A stretch of DNA of 23,617 nucleotides from REEB95 sp035275845 (GCA_035275845.1 DATEMD010000002.1:1-23617), one strand, 5' to 3'. Shown: positions 6,870-14,390, counted from the first letter of the stretch. Translations and numbers: made by a program. The notes: generated by a model not told the origin, from the letters alone.

Positions 6870-6898
6870 CGCGAATAAAACGGCCGCCGCCGCGATCT
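6870..6898 (+). promoter_or_regulatory. Putative autoregulated ECF promoter of the sigma/anti-sigma operon
   Basis: CGCGAATAAA (6870-6879), 13 bases, CGATCT (6893-6898): the same words and the same spacing as the divergent promoter at 6794-6822. It would leave a leader of about 90 bases before the sigma start at 6996. A TATACT at 6960-6965 could be a second, housekeeping -10, but no good -35 accompanies it. Confidence 0.5.
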
Positions 6899-6995
6899 CA
6901 TACGGGCCGTCGTCGTGTGCCCAGCGAACACCGGCTTCGTCGCGGTGAACGCCGCGGCTTATACTGAATGCGGCTGCGGTGACCGGGTCTGAGGC

Positions 6996-7532
6996 ATGGG
7001 ACGCATCGACGGCGGGCGCGATTTCGAGAGCTTGGTGCTACCGCATCTCGACGCGGCGTATAACCTCGCGCGCTGGTTGGTGCGCGATCCGGTGGCGGCT
7101 GATGATGTCGTACAGGAGGCGGCGGTGCGCGCATTGACCTATTTCGCAAGCTTCCGGGGCGACAATGCGCGCGGCTGGTTCCTCCAGATCGTGCGCAACG
7201 CGGCTTATGCCTCGATGAAGCTCGATCGCGGCCTGCGCACCGTATCCCTTGCGGCGGACGATGATTCCAGCCCTGTTGTGCCCGAGCCCGCCGATCCGGC
7301 CGACGATCCAGAAAACGCGCTGCTCAAGCTCCGGGCGCACGAGAGCCTCGAGCGGCTGCTCGCTGCGTTGCCCGCCGAATTGCGCGAAACCATCGTGCTG
7401 CGCGAGCTCGAAGAGCTCGCTTACAAGGATATTGCCCAGATCACCGATGTGCCGATCGGCACGGTAATGTCGCGCCTGTGGCGGGCACGGCGGCTGTTGG
7501 CCGAAGCGGCGCAGCGTGAGGCCGTGCCATGA
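6996..7532 (+). CDS. ECF-type RNA polymerase sigma factor
   Basis: This 178-residue sigma factor has only regions 2 and 4. Region 2 spans about residues 12-80 (FESLVLPHLDAAYNLARWLV, then DDVVQEAAVRAL and the melting/-10 part FRGDNARGWFLQIVRNAAY). An acidic linker runs from 88 to 106. Region 4 spans about 115-172, with the helix-turn-helix LAYKDIAQITDVPIGTVMSRLWRARR. It directs RNA polymerase to a small regulon. The ATG at 6996 is accepted because it places the conserved FESLVLPHL close to the N-terminus, though the GAGG upstream is nearer than usual. It overlaps the anti-sigma gene by four bases (ATGA). I cannot assign its ECF group by eye. Confidence 0.93.
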   Translation: MGRIDGGRDFESLVLPHLDAAYNLARWLVRDPVAADDVVQEAAVRALTYFASFRGDNARGWFLQIVRNAAYASMKLDRGLRTVSLAADDDSSPVVPEPADPADDPENALLKLRAHESLERLLAALPAELRETIVLRELEELAYKDIAQITDVPIGTVMSRLWRARRLLAEAAQREAVP

Positions 7533-8281
7533 CGCAACCACACGATCGGGGCGAATGTGAAATGACGCTGCTCGTCCAAGCCGATTTCGACGGCGAACTC
7601 GACGCGGCGCAGGCGGCGGCGCTTACGGCGCATCGCGCCGATTGCCCGATTTGCCGGGCCGCTACCGAATCACTCGGCCGTGTGCGCCAGGCGCTGCGCC
7701 AACAGGCGCCGTATCACCGTGCGCCGGATTCGTTGCGCGCGCGACTGACGGCGCAAGTTGCGCCGCGCCGCGCCGCGCGTGCGCCCGGTTGGCGGCGGGC
7801 AGCGGTGTCGTTCGTCGCCGGCGGCGCGATTGCTGCCTCGGTGATGCTCGCGGTCGTGCCGTCGGGTGCGCCCGGCTTGCCCGATCAGGTACTCGCCGGT
7901 CATTTGCGCGCGCTCGAACCCGGTCACCTCGAAGACGTCGTGTCGACCGATCAGCACACGGTGAAACCGTGGTTCGACGGCAAACTCGATTTCGCGCCGC
8001 CGGTCAAAGATCTGAAGGCAGAGGGTTTCCCGCTCGAAGGTGGCCGGCTCGATTATCTCGCCGGCCGCCGCGTCGCCGCTATGGTCTATGGCCGCGCCAA
8101 GCACGTCATCGATCTCTATGCCTGGCCCGAGTCCGGCGCCGATACGACGCCCGCCGCAGTCGAGCGTGACGGCTATACGCTCATCCGGTGGCGCCAGAAC
8201 GGCATGGCGTTGTGGGCGGTGTCCGACGTCGAGTCCGACCAACTCTTCGACTTTTGCCGCCGATGGCGCGCAGCGTCGTAG
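7529..8281 (+). CDS. Transmembrane anti-sigma factor with zinc-binding motif
   Basis: This 250-residue protein has a cytoplasmic anti-sigma domain carrying the ZAS motif His35-x3-Cys39-x2-Cys42, a single membrane helix at about 91-111, and a periplasmic domain from about 115 to 250. The periplasmic part contains the conserved run STDQHTVKPWFDGKLDFAPP and GGRLDYLAGRRVAAMVYGR seen in many proteobacterial transmembrane anti-sigma factors, and one Cys (243). It should hold the upstream sigma factor inactive until an envelope or redox signal arrives. The ATGA overlap with the sigma gene indicates coupled, stoichiometric translation. No site-1 or site-2 protease gene is nearby. The signal is not known. 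Confidence 0.9.
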   Translation: MTQPHDRGECEMTLLVQADFDGELDAAQAAALTAHRADCPICRAATESLGRVRQALRQQAPYHRAPDSLRARLTAQVAPRRAARAPGWRRAAVSFVAGGAIAASVMLAVVPSGAPGLPDQVLAGHLRALEPGHLEDVVSTDQHTVKPWFDGKLDFAPPVKDLKAEGFPLEGGRLDYLAGRRVAAMVYGRAKHVIDLYAWPESGADTTPAAVERDGYTLIRWRQNGMALWAVSDVESDQLFDFCRRWRAAS

Positions 8282-8298
8282 CCCGACAACCCGAGCCG

Positions 8299-9543
8299 CT
8301 ATTTCAGCGCGTCGGTATACGGGAAGATCAGGGTCCCGGTCTTGTACGCGTTCGGCCACACGACCACGTCATGGTTCGGGTCTTCAAGTTGGCCCAAGTC
8401 GTTGCCGGTTAGATGCTGCCATTGGCTGAAGACGTAGCGCGGCTTCGCCCACTCGCCGTCGGCGTTGAACCGGACGTCGCCGACCACGGTCGAAAAGCTG
8501 TGCGCGTGCATGTATTGCGCCAGCTTCTGGTGATCGAGGCTTTTGGTGCCTTCGACCGCTTGCGCCAACACCTGGCCGGCGGCATAGCCGAACGGCACGA
8601 AGCCATAGCCGAGCGGATCGATGCCGCCTTTTTCTTTCGCGATCGCCTGATAGCGGTTCAGCAGGTTGCGCGAACCGGGAAAGTTGAACGCCGGTACGAA
8701 ATCCTCGTGGAACAGGATGCCGTTCATCAACGGCCCGAGTTGCGCTTTGAGTGGCGTGGCCAACAGGCCGATCATCGTGCCGCCGAAAATCTTGGTCTTG
8801 AGTCCGATCTCGCGCGCGGCATGGACGATGCCGACGGTGTCCGGCGGATATGACGCAACGAAGACGATATCCGGATTGGTCGCCTGCACCGCACGCAGGA
8901 TCGGCGTGAAATCGGTGGTCGGCGGCGGATAGAGCTTATCGTAGACGATGGTGAGGCCCGCCCGCTTGGCGTTGTCGCGCGCACCGTCGACCGAGTTCTT
9001 GCCGAATTCGGCGTCGATGCCGAGCAGCGCGACGGTCTTCACCTTGGGCTTCAAGGACGCGGCGATGTCGAAGAATCCCGAGGAGAAGGCGTGCACGGGA
9101 TCGGGACCGAGCGGCACCATCGCGAAGTACTGGTTGTAGTGGTATTGGCGGTTGACCGCGGTCGCCAGCATGCTGATCGTGGTCAGCTTGTGTTGCATGA
9201 GAACCGGCATCGCTGCCGCCATCAGGTTCGTGCCGTACGGACCGAGCAGCAGGTCGACATGGTCGACGTCGATCAGCTTGGTATAGATGCCGGGATCGTT
9301 CGCCGGCTGCGTCTGGTCGTCGTAATAGACCAGCTCGATCTTGCGGCCGAGCAGACCGCCTTTCGCGTTGACGTCGTCGCGCCAGATTTCGAGCGCAACC
9401 AGTAGTTGTTTGCCGTTGGGGGCATTGGCACCGGTCAGACCCAAGGCGAAGCCGACTTTGATCGGCTCGGCGGCGGCCGCGCCCTGCGCCACCAGCAACG
9501 CGACCGCCGCGGCGGCCAACGATAGTTTCAGACAGTGCCACAT
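8299..9543 (-). CDS. ABC transporter substrate-binding protein, branched-chain amino acid (LivK) type
   Basis: This 414-residue periplasmic protein has a Sec signal peptide (1-25, cleavage near AAAA-EPIK). The mature part begins IKVGFALGLTGANAPNGKQL, the start of the Peripla_BP_6 (type I) fold, followed by NAKGGLLGRKIELVYYDDQ and LLLGPYGTNLMAAAMPVL. Such proteins capture amino acids, amides or aromatic acids for Liv-type ABC importers. The ATG at 9543 has GAGGGGG seven bases upstream. No permease or ATPase gene lies beside it, so it is an orphan in this window and its ligand cannot be read. It converges on the anti-sigma gene with 17 bases between the stops. Confidence 0.9.
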   Translation of the reverse strand: MWHCLKLSLAAAAVALLVAQGAAAAEPIKVGFALGLTGANAPNGKQLLVALEIWRDDVNAKGGLLGRKIELVYYDDQTQPANDPGIYTKLIDVDHVDLLLGPYGTNLMAAAMPVLMQHKLTTISMLATAVNRQYHYNQYFAMVPLGPDPVHAFSSGFFDIAASLKPKVKTVALLGIDAEFGKNSVDGARDNAKRAGLTIVYDKLYPPPTTDFTPILRAVQATNPDIVFVASYPPDTVGIVHAAREIGLKTKIFGGTMIGLLATPLKAQLGPLMNGILFHEDFVPAFNFPGSRNLLNRYQAIAKEKGGIDPLGYGFVPFGYAAGQVLAQAVEGTKSLDHQKLAQYMHAHSFSTVVGDVRFNADGEWAKPRYVFSQWQHLTGNDLGQLEDPNHDVVVWPNAYKTGTLIFPYTDALK

Positions 9544-9717
9544 CGCGGATCCCCCTCGATTAGCCTGACTTCAACGGCCTTTTTCTTAACATGTGCCCAT
9601 CGACCGCCCCAAGTCCCCGCGAAATCACACGGTTTTCGGGGCGCGCCGCAAAATCGCCTTAAAAAGGGTTCACGCTCCTGTCATGTCGGCACCGCTCCCG
9701 ATGTGTTGTCCCTGCCC
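9544..9717. other. Intergenic region between binding protein and response regulator genes
   Basis: This 174-bp divergent spacer must hold both promoters, but I cannot place convincing -35/-10 pairs. An imperfect hairpin CCCCGCGAAA...TTTTCGGGG lies at 9615-9641. The response regulator frame is open back to 9535, so the upstream part could be coding only if translation starts earlier than 9718. Confidence 0.4.
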
Positions 9718-10143
9718 ATGACGCTCGCTGAATCCACCGCCCGCCCGACGCGGCCGCCACTCGCTGGCCTCGAGGTTCTCCTGGTTGAGGATGAAAGCGC
9801 TGCGGTCTTCGTCGTCGAAGACATGCTGTTCAACCTGGGCGCGGCGACCGTGTGGCATGCGGCGGATGTTGACGACGCGCTGGCGCTGTTGCGCGATCAT
9901 CGTCCAGGAATTGCGGTCGTCGACATCAATCTCGCCGGCGAGCCGGCCTATCCAGTCGCCGAACGGCTGCAGGCGGCAGGCATTCCGTTCATCTTTGTCA
10001 CCGGCTATAGCGGCGATGGTGTCCGCCGCCGCTGGTCCGACCACACCACGGTGCAAAAGCCGTTTCGTCCCACGACCCTTGCCGTGGCGTTACGCGCGGC
10101 GCTCGATGCGCAGCACGCGTCGCTGGCTTCGCAGGCCAACTAG
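9718..10143 (+). CDS. Single-domain response regulator
   Basis: This 141-residue receiver (REC) domain has no output domain. Acidic pocket residues are Glu24 and Asp25 (LLVEDE), the phospho-acceptor is Asp69 (VVDINLAGE), the switch Thr is Thr95 (FVTGYSG) and the conserved Lys is Lys114 (VQKPF). Such stand-alone receivers work as phosphate shuttles or bind partner proteins. The start at 9718 is chosen because only 17 residues precede the first strand; no good ribosome site is visible, and GTG at 9703 or further upstream are possible. No histidine kinase is nearby. Its TAG shares a CTAG with the stop codon of comM on the other strand. Confidence 0.85.
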   Translation: MTLAESTARPTRPPLAGLEVLLVEDESAAVFVVEDMLFNLGAATVWHAADVDDALALLRDHRPGIAVVDINLAGEPAYPVAERLQAAGIPFIFVTGYSGDGVRRRWSDHTTVQKPFRPTTLAVALRAALDAQHASLASQAN

Positions 10144-11675
10144 CGCGCCAGCGCGTCCCAACCGAAAGCAATCCGGCGATAGCTCAGCGCCTCGGCCAGA
10201 TGCACGCGGCCGACATCGTCGCTCGCGTCGAGGTCGGCCAGCGTGCGCGCGACACGCAACACGCGGTGATAGCCGCGCGCCGACAGCTTCATCCGTTCCG
10301 CCGCCTCGTTGAGCAGCTTGGTTCCAGCGGCATCGGGTTTGGCAACCTCGTCCAGCAGATTGCCGTCGAGCTCGGCGTTGCTGCGGATGCGCCGATCCGC
10401 CGGCAACTTGGCGTAACGCGCCGCTTGGCGTCCGCGCGCCGATGCCACGCGTGCGGCGATCTCGGCGCTGCCTTCGGCCGGTGGCGGCAACGATAAATCG
10501 CTCGCCTTCACCGCCGGCACGTCGATATGCAAGTCGATGCGATCGAACAACGGTCCCGAGATGCGCGATTGATAATCCTGCGCGCAGCGTGGCGCCTTGC
10601 CGCACGCCAGTGCCGGATCGTCAAGGTGGCCGCAGCGACACGGGTTCATCGCCGCGACGAGTTGCACGCGCGCCGGATATGTCACGTGCGCGTTGACGCG
10701 CGCGACGCTGACCCGGCCGGATTCGATCGGCTGGCGCAGCGCTTCGAGTGTCGCGCGCTGGAACTCGGGCAATTCGTCCAAGAACAATACGCCGAGGTGC
10801 GCCAAGGAAATCTCACCCGGCTTGCCACGTGTACCGCCGCCGACCAATGCCGGTAGCGATGCCGAATGATGCGGATCGCGGAACGGCCGCGCGCGCATCA
10901 AGCGGCCATCGCGCAGCAGTCCCGCGACCGAATGGACCATGCTGACCTCGAGCGCTTCGTCCGGCGCCAACGGCGGCAGCAAGCCCGGCAGACGCTGCGC
11001 CAGCATCGATTTCCCCGCGCCCGGCGGTCCGATCATCAAGAGATTGTGGCCGCCTGCGGCGGCGACCTCGAGCGCGCGTTTGGCGCTTTCCTGACCCTTG
11101 ATCTCCTTAAGGTCGAGCGTCGTCGGCGTCGCGGCCGCGATCTTGGGCTCGGGCGCGGACAAGAGCTGCGCGCCCTTGAAGTGATTGACCAGCGCCAGCA
11201 GCGACGGCGCTGCCAGCACCTCGATCTTACCGGCCCAGGCTGCCTCGCCGCCGGTGTCGCGCGGACAGATGAGACCGCGGCCCGCAGCCGCCGCGCCGAG
11301 CGCCGCCGGCAGCACGCCCGCCACCGGCAAGAGCGAGCCGTCGAGCGCGAGCTCACCCAGCGCGACGTAGCGTTCGAGTTCCTCGGCCGGCAGCACACCC
11401 ATCGCGGCCAGCAGACCGAGCGCGATCGGCAAGTCGAAGTGGCTGCCTTCCTTGAGGAGGTCGGCCGGTGCCAGGTTGACGGTGATGCGCTTGGCCGGCA
11501 GCGCCAGGCCCATCGCGGTCAGCGCCGCGCGCACGCGCTCGCGTGACTCGCCGACAGCCTTATCCGGCAGGCCCACCACCGTGAACGCCGGCAGGCCGCC
11601 GGCGATCGTGACCTGGGCCTCGACGGGCACCGCCTCGATCCCCTGGAACGCGACGGTGCGGATGCGCGCGACCAT
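10140..11675 (-). CDS. comM: ComM/YifB-type Mg-chelatase-like AAA+ ATPase
   Basis: This 511-residue protein begins with the Lon-type fold domain (about 1-170, GLPAFTVVGLPDKAVGESRE, then KRITVNLAPADLLKEGSHFD). The AAA+ domain follows, with Walker A GPPGAGKS at 216-223, Walker B LFLDE at 297-301 and a Cys cluster (Cys346, 348, 358, 364) in the NPCRCG region. The C-terminal Mg_chelatase_C part ends with RVLRVARTLADL and HLAEALSYR. ComM is a hexameric helicase that helps branch migration during natural transformation; YifB homologues also occur in bacteria not known to be competent. The start at 11675 is supported by GAGGGGGAAGC just upstream. The frame continues open to 11915 but that extension lacks family similarity. 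Confidence 0.95.
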   Translation of the reverse strand: MVARIRTVAFQGIEAVPVEAQVTIAGGLPAFTVVGLPDKAVGESRERVRAALTAMGLALPAKRITVNLAPADLLKEGSHFDLPIALGLLAAMGVLPAEELERYVALGELALDGSLLPVAGVLPAALGAAAAGRGLICPRDTGGEAAWAGKIEVLAAPSLLALVNHFKGAQLLSAPEPKIAAATPTTLDLKEIKGQESAKRALEVAAAGGHNLLMIGPPGAGKSMLAQRLPGLLPPLAPDEALEVSMVHSVAGLLRDGRLMRARPFRDPHHSASLPALVGGGTRGKPGEISLAHLGVLFLDELPEFQRATLEALRQPIESGRVSVARVNAHVTYPARVQLVAAMNPCRCGHLDDPALACGKAPRCAQDYQSRISGPLFDRIDLHIDVPAVKASDLSLPPPAEGSAEIAARVASARGRQAARYAKLPADRRIRSNAELDGNLLDEVAKPDAAGTKLLNEAAERMKLSARGYHRVLRVARTLADLDASDDVGRVHLAEALSYRRIAFGWDALAR

Positions 11676-11795
11676 GCTTCCCCCTCGTGCGCCGGCTCGC
11701 AGCCTATAGCGCGTTCGGACCCGGCGAAAGCCGCATCGCGGAACTATCGCGCCGCGCCGCCGTTTTTTCTCGCTTTCATCGCCAGGGAGCGTGCC

Positions 11796-11987
11796 ATGGC
11801 ACCTCGAACCAAGCGTGGCCGGCGCAAAGCGGTTTCGCGGGTGATGCGGGAGTTCAAGGACGGTCGGCTCAAAGGCGGCCGCGGTCGCCGCGGCAAGGTG
11901 AAAAGCCGCCGCCAAGCCATCGCTATCGCGTTATCCGAAGCCGGCGTGTCGCGGAAGAAACAGTCCAAGCGCCGCAGGAAATTCTAA
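11796..11987 (+). CDS. Small basic DUF6496-type protein
   Basis: This 63-residue protein is extremely basic: 26 Lys/Arg against three acidic residues. The run SRRQAIAIALSEAGVSRKK (38-55) and VSRVMREFKDGRLKGG (13-28) match the DUF6496 family as I recall it. It could bind nucleic acid, but nothing here proves it. An AGGGAG site lies about eight bases before the ATG, which supports real translation. It has no obvious partner; comM lies divergently on its left and a doubtful small frame converges from the right. A weak GC hairpin (GGCGC/GCGCC, 11993-12009) follows its stop without a T-run. Confidence 0.75.
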   Translation: MAPRTKRGRRKAVSRVMREFKDGRLKGGRGRRGKVKSRRQAIAIALSEAGVSRKKQSKRRRKF

Positions 11988-12019
11988 GCCTCGGCGCCTG
12001 ATGAGCGCCTGGCGCGCGA

Positions 12020-12190
12020 CTATTCGCGTTTGTCGCCGTCGCCTTCGATTTTGGCGAGCTCGGTTTCAAGTCGCCTGATCTCACGCAGACACGTGACGGC
12101 GTGCGCAGGCTCCATGCCATCGCCAAGCTGCGCATGGTACTCGGCTCTCTGGCGACCGATCTGTTGGCGCAGTTCGTCAGTACGACCCAT
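12020..12190 (-). CDS. Hypothetical small protein, uncertain
   Basis: This 56-residue frame starts at ATG 12190 (MGRTDELRQQIGRQRAEYHA) and is rich in Glu, Arg and Leu, with a pattern suggesting two helices (2-20 and 34-48). I do not recognise a family. No clear ribosome site is present. The frame extends upstream to an ATG at 12250, but those 20 residues lie in AT-rich DNA and look non-coding. It may be a real small protein or a chance frame. Confidence 0.4.
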   Translation of the reverse strand: MGRTDELRQQIGRQRAEYHAQLGDGMEPAHAVTCLREIRRLETELAKIEGDGDKRE

Positions 12191-12404
12191 AGCATCTGAC
12201 GTACCGCCGCAACGAAAATGCCACAATGAAAAAATCGGTCTTATCTCCATATTTTTTGTTTGAGCTGTCCAATGCCGGGCTTATCCACAGTACGTTTTAG
12301 CGACATCCGGCGGCGTCCGGATTGATCCGGCGAAATCCGCATTAGCAGTATTTACTGTCACACACTGTGGAACTCGGGTGACTCGCTGTCGCGGAAGGCG
12401 AGGT
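12191..12404. other. Non-coding region with a DnaA box and short repeats
   Basis: This 214-bp stretch has no convincing gene. It holds an AT-rich run (about 12226-12262), a perfect DnaA box TTATCCACA (12281-12289), and ATCCGGCG repeated exactly 20 bp apart (12305 and 12325) with CCGGAT between (12317-12322), giving inverted pairs on either side. A small palindrome CAGTA-TT-TACTG follows (12346-12357). The right part is downstream of the DUF2244 stop codon and may act in termination. A replication origin is not supported by one box alone. Confidence 0.45.
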
Positions 12405-12896
12405 TCAGCGTCCCGTGAGCGCCTGTCGCCAGCGCACGAGCGCGTCAGACAAGTCGCGATAGAGCCGCCGCCGCTCGACCGGCGACAGGAACGCGCCGAG
12501 CGCCAGCCGCTTGCCGTGCGAGGTCACCGCCAGACGGTTTTCGTCTTGGTCGATTTCTTCGAAGTCGAGGCGCGCCCACACCGGCTCGAAGCGCCAGCGG
12601 CGGCAATCGCCGCGCACGCCGATGCGTTCGACGGTGAAGTCCGCGGCGGTCAGCTGCACATGCTCGACCTTGCGCGCGCTGCGATAGCTGGCGCGGAACG
12701 CCAGATAGACCAGCGCCACATCGAGGCCGAAGAACCCAGTGACCGGCCAGGCGCCGAGCATCACGCAGCCGGCCGACAGCGCAAACGACGCGCCGCCAAG
12801 CACCGCCATCACGATACCGAAGCCGCGTGGCGGCAGGCTGCGATAGGGTTGCAGCCGGGCGTCGAAAAAGACGGTCGTGGCTTCTGTGGCGCTCAT
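12405..12896 (-). CDS. DUF2244 membrane protein
   Basis: This protein of about 163 residues belongs to the DUF2244 family, common in alphaproteobacteria and of unknown function. The N-terminal FFDARLQPYRSLPPRGF (about 9-25) precedes two membrane helices at about 26-48 and 50-70. The cytoplasmic remainder includes RSARKVEHVQLTAADFTVER and the conserved GKRLALGAFLSPVERRRLYR near the end. Two starts are possible, ATG 12896 and ATG 12908; the first is chosen because it leaves 26 bp before the divergent nth start, but the ribosome site is not decisive. The close divergence suggests a shared promoter region with nth. Confidence 0.82.
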   Translation of the reverse strand: MSATEATTVFFDARLQPYRSLPPRGFGIVMAVLGGASFALSAGCVMLGAWPVTGFFGLDVALVYLAFRASYRSARKVEHVQLTAADFTVERIGVRGDCRRWRFEPVWARLDFEEIDQDENRLAVTSHGKRLALGAFLSPVERRRLYRDLSDALVRWRQALTGR

Positions 12897-12922
12897 GACC
12901 TCGGCCATATTAGGGTCCCGAT

Positions 12923-13708
12923 ATGGCGCGCCTGTCAAAAGAGAATGTCAGCCGGTTCTTCGCGGCGCTCGCCGCCGAGCGGCCCGACCCGACGACCGAA
13001 CTCGCATACATCAATGTGTACACGTTGCTGGTCGCGGTCGTGTTGTCGGCGCAGGCGACCGATGTCAGCGTCAACAAGGCGACCGCCGAGCTGTTCAAGA
13101 CCGTCAACACGCCGGCCAAGATGATCGCGTTCGGCGAAGCCCGCTTGCGCGATACGATCAAGACTATCGGCCTCTATCGCACCAAGGCGGCGAACGTCAT
13201 CCGGCTGTCGGAAATTCTCGTGCAGAAACACGGCGGCGAAGTGCCGGCGAGCCGCGAGGCACTGGAGGAGTTGCCCGGCGTCGGGCGCAAGACCGCCAAC
13301 GTCGTGCTCAACGTCGCCTTCGGCCAGCCGACCATCGCGGTCGACACGCATATCTTCCGGCTCGCCAACCGGACCGGCCTGGCGCCGGGCAAGGACCCGC
13401 GCGCGGTCGAAGAGGCGCTTGAGGCGGTCGTGCCGGAACAATATCTCCGCCACGCGCATCACTGGCTGATTTTGCACGGCCGCTACGTCTGCACCGCGCG
13501 CAATCCGAAATGCGCCGCCTGCGTCGTGCGCGATCTCTGTCTTTACGAGGCAAAGACGACGGCGGACGTTCCGGCGGCGGCTAGCGCTTCACCAGCACAT
13601 CGGCCATCGAATAGAGGCCGGGTTTCTTCCGCGCGAGCCACTGGGCTGCGCGCACCGCGCCGCGCGCGAAGACGCGGCGCGACGTCGCGCGGTGGGACAG
13701 CTCGATAA
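12923..13708 (+). CDS. nth: Endonuclease III, with long C-terminal extension
   Basis: This 261-residue DNA glycosylase/AP lyase removes oxidised pyrimidines in base-excision repair. The helix-hairpin-helix LPGVGRKTA holds catalytic Lys123, the second catalytic residue is Asp141 (VDTHIFRL), and the [4Fe-4S] ligands are Cys190, Cys197, Cys200 and Cys206 (C-x6-C-x2-C-x5-C). Endonuclease III normally ends a few residues after the last Cys; here about 50 Ala/Arg/Ser/Pro-rich residues follow, read through the 3' end of dapB on the opposite strand (128-bp overlap). This tail shows no domain and may reflect a lost stop or a frameshift after about codon 206. The catalytic core is intact. Confidence 0.95.
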   Translation: MARLSKENVSRFFAALAAERPDPTTELAYINVYTLLVAVVLSAQATDVSVNKATAELFKTVNTPAKMIAFGEARLRDTIKTIGLYRTKAANVIRLSEILVQKHGGEVPASREALEELPGVGRKTANVVLNVAFGQPTIAVDTHIFRLANRTGLAPGKDPRAVEEALEAVVPEQYLRHAHHWLILHGRYVCTARNPKCAACVVRDLCLYEAKTTADVPAAASASPAHRPSNRGRVSSARATGLRAPRRARRRGATSRGGTAR

Positions 13709-14390
13709 CCTCGCCGGCGCCGGCGAACATCACCTTGTGCAGTCCAACCTCGTCGCCGCCGCGCAATACGGCGAAGCCGATGTCGCCTGCCTTGCGCGGA
13801 CCGGTCGCGCCGTTGCGTGCGGCGGCGTGCTTCTTGCCGAGATCGATGTCGCGGCCGGCGGCGGCGGCGCGGCCGAGCGCCAGCGCCGTGCCTGACGGCG
13901 CGTCGACCTTGTAGCGGTGGTGCATCTCGAGGATCTCGATGTCGTATTCCGGTCCGAGCTGCGCCGCCGCCTTGCGCACCAGCTCGAACAGCAGATTGAC
14001 GCCGACGCTCATATTGGGCGCCCACAGGATCGGCGCCTTGCGCGCCGCCTGCTTGAGCGCGCTTTCCTGCGCCGCGTCGAGGCCGGTGGTGCCGATGACC
14101 AGCGCTTTGCCCGTTGCTGCGGCGATTTTCGCATGGCCGACGCTGGCCGCTGGCCAGGAGAAGTCGATCACCGCGTCGGCGACGCGAAACAGCGCAAGCG
14201 CATCGCTGCTGGCTTTGATGCCGAGCGATCCCACGCCGACCATCTCGCCCAAGTCGCGACCGAGATAGGGACTGTCCGGCGCGTCAATGCCGCCGGCGAG
14301 ACGCGTTCCCTTGGTCTCCAGCAGTTCGAGCGCGACCATGCGGCCCATCCGCCCGCCGCAGCCGGAAACCCCGATCTTAAGCTCGGCCAT
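13581..14390 (-). CDS. dapB: DapB, 4-hydroxy-tetrahydrodipicolinate reductase
   Basis: This 269-residue enzyme reduces the dihydrodipicolinate-level intermediate with NAD(P)H in the diaminopimelate/lysine pathway. The Rossmann loop GVSGCGGRMGRM lies at 7-18, IGTTGLD at 99-105, and the active-site signature EMHHRYKVDAPSGTAL at 155-170 with His157/His158 and Lys161. The ATG at 14390 has AGGAG about eight bases upstream and gives the standard length; the open frame upstream to 14474 is not needed. It is divergent from murJ with 103 bp between starts. At its 3' end it is overlapped by the tail of nth. Confidence 0.97.
   Translation of the reverse strand: MAELKIGVSGCGGRMGRMVALELLETKGTRLAGGIDAPDSPYLGRDLGEMVGVGSLGIKASSDALALFRVADAVIDFSWPAASVGHAKIAAATGKALVIGTTGLDAAQESALKQAARKAPILWAPNMSVGVNLLFELVRKAAAQLGPEYDIEILEMHHRYKVDAPSGTALALGRAAAAGRDIDLGKKHAAARNGATGPRKAGDIGFAVLRGGDEVGLHKVMFAGAGEVIELSHRATSRRVFARGAVRAAQWLARKKPGLYSMADVLVKR

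Noticed and set aside
11676..11915. Extended comM start giving 591 residues
   Set aside because: ComM proteins begin MxARxxTxAxxG as at 11675; the extension overlaps the DUF6496 gene and lacks similarity.
12226..12404. Chromosome replication origin
   Set aside because: Only one perfect DnaA box, no cluster, and no origin-linked genes such as dnaA, dnaN, parAB or hemE nearby.
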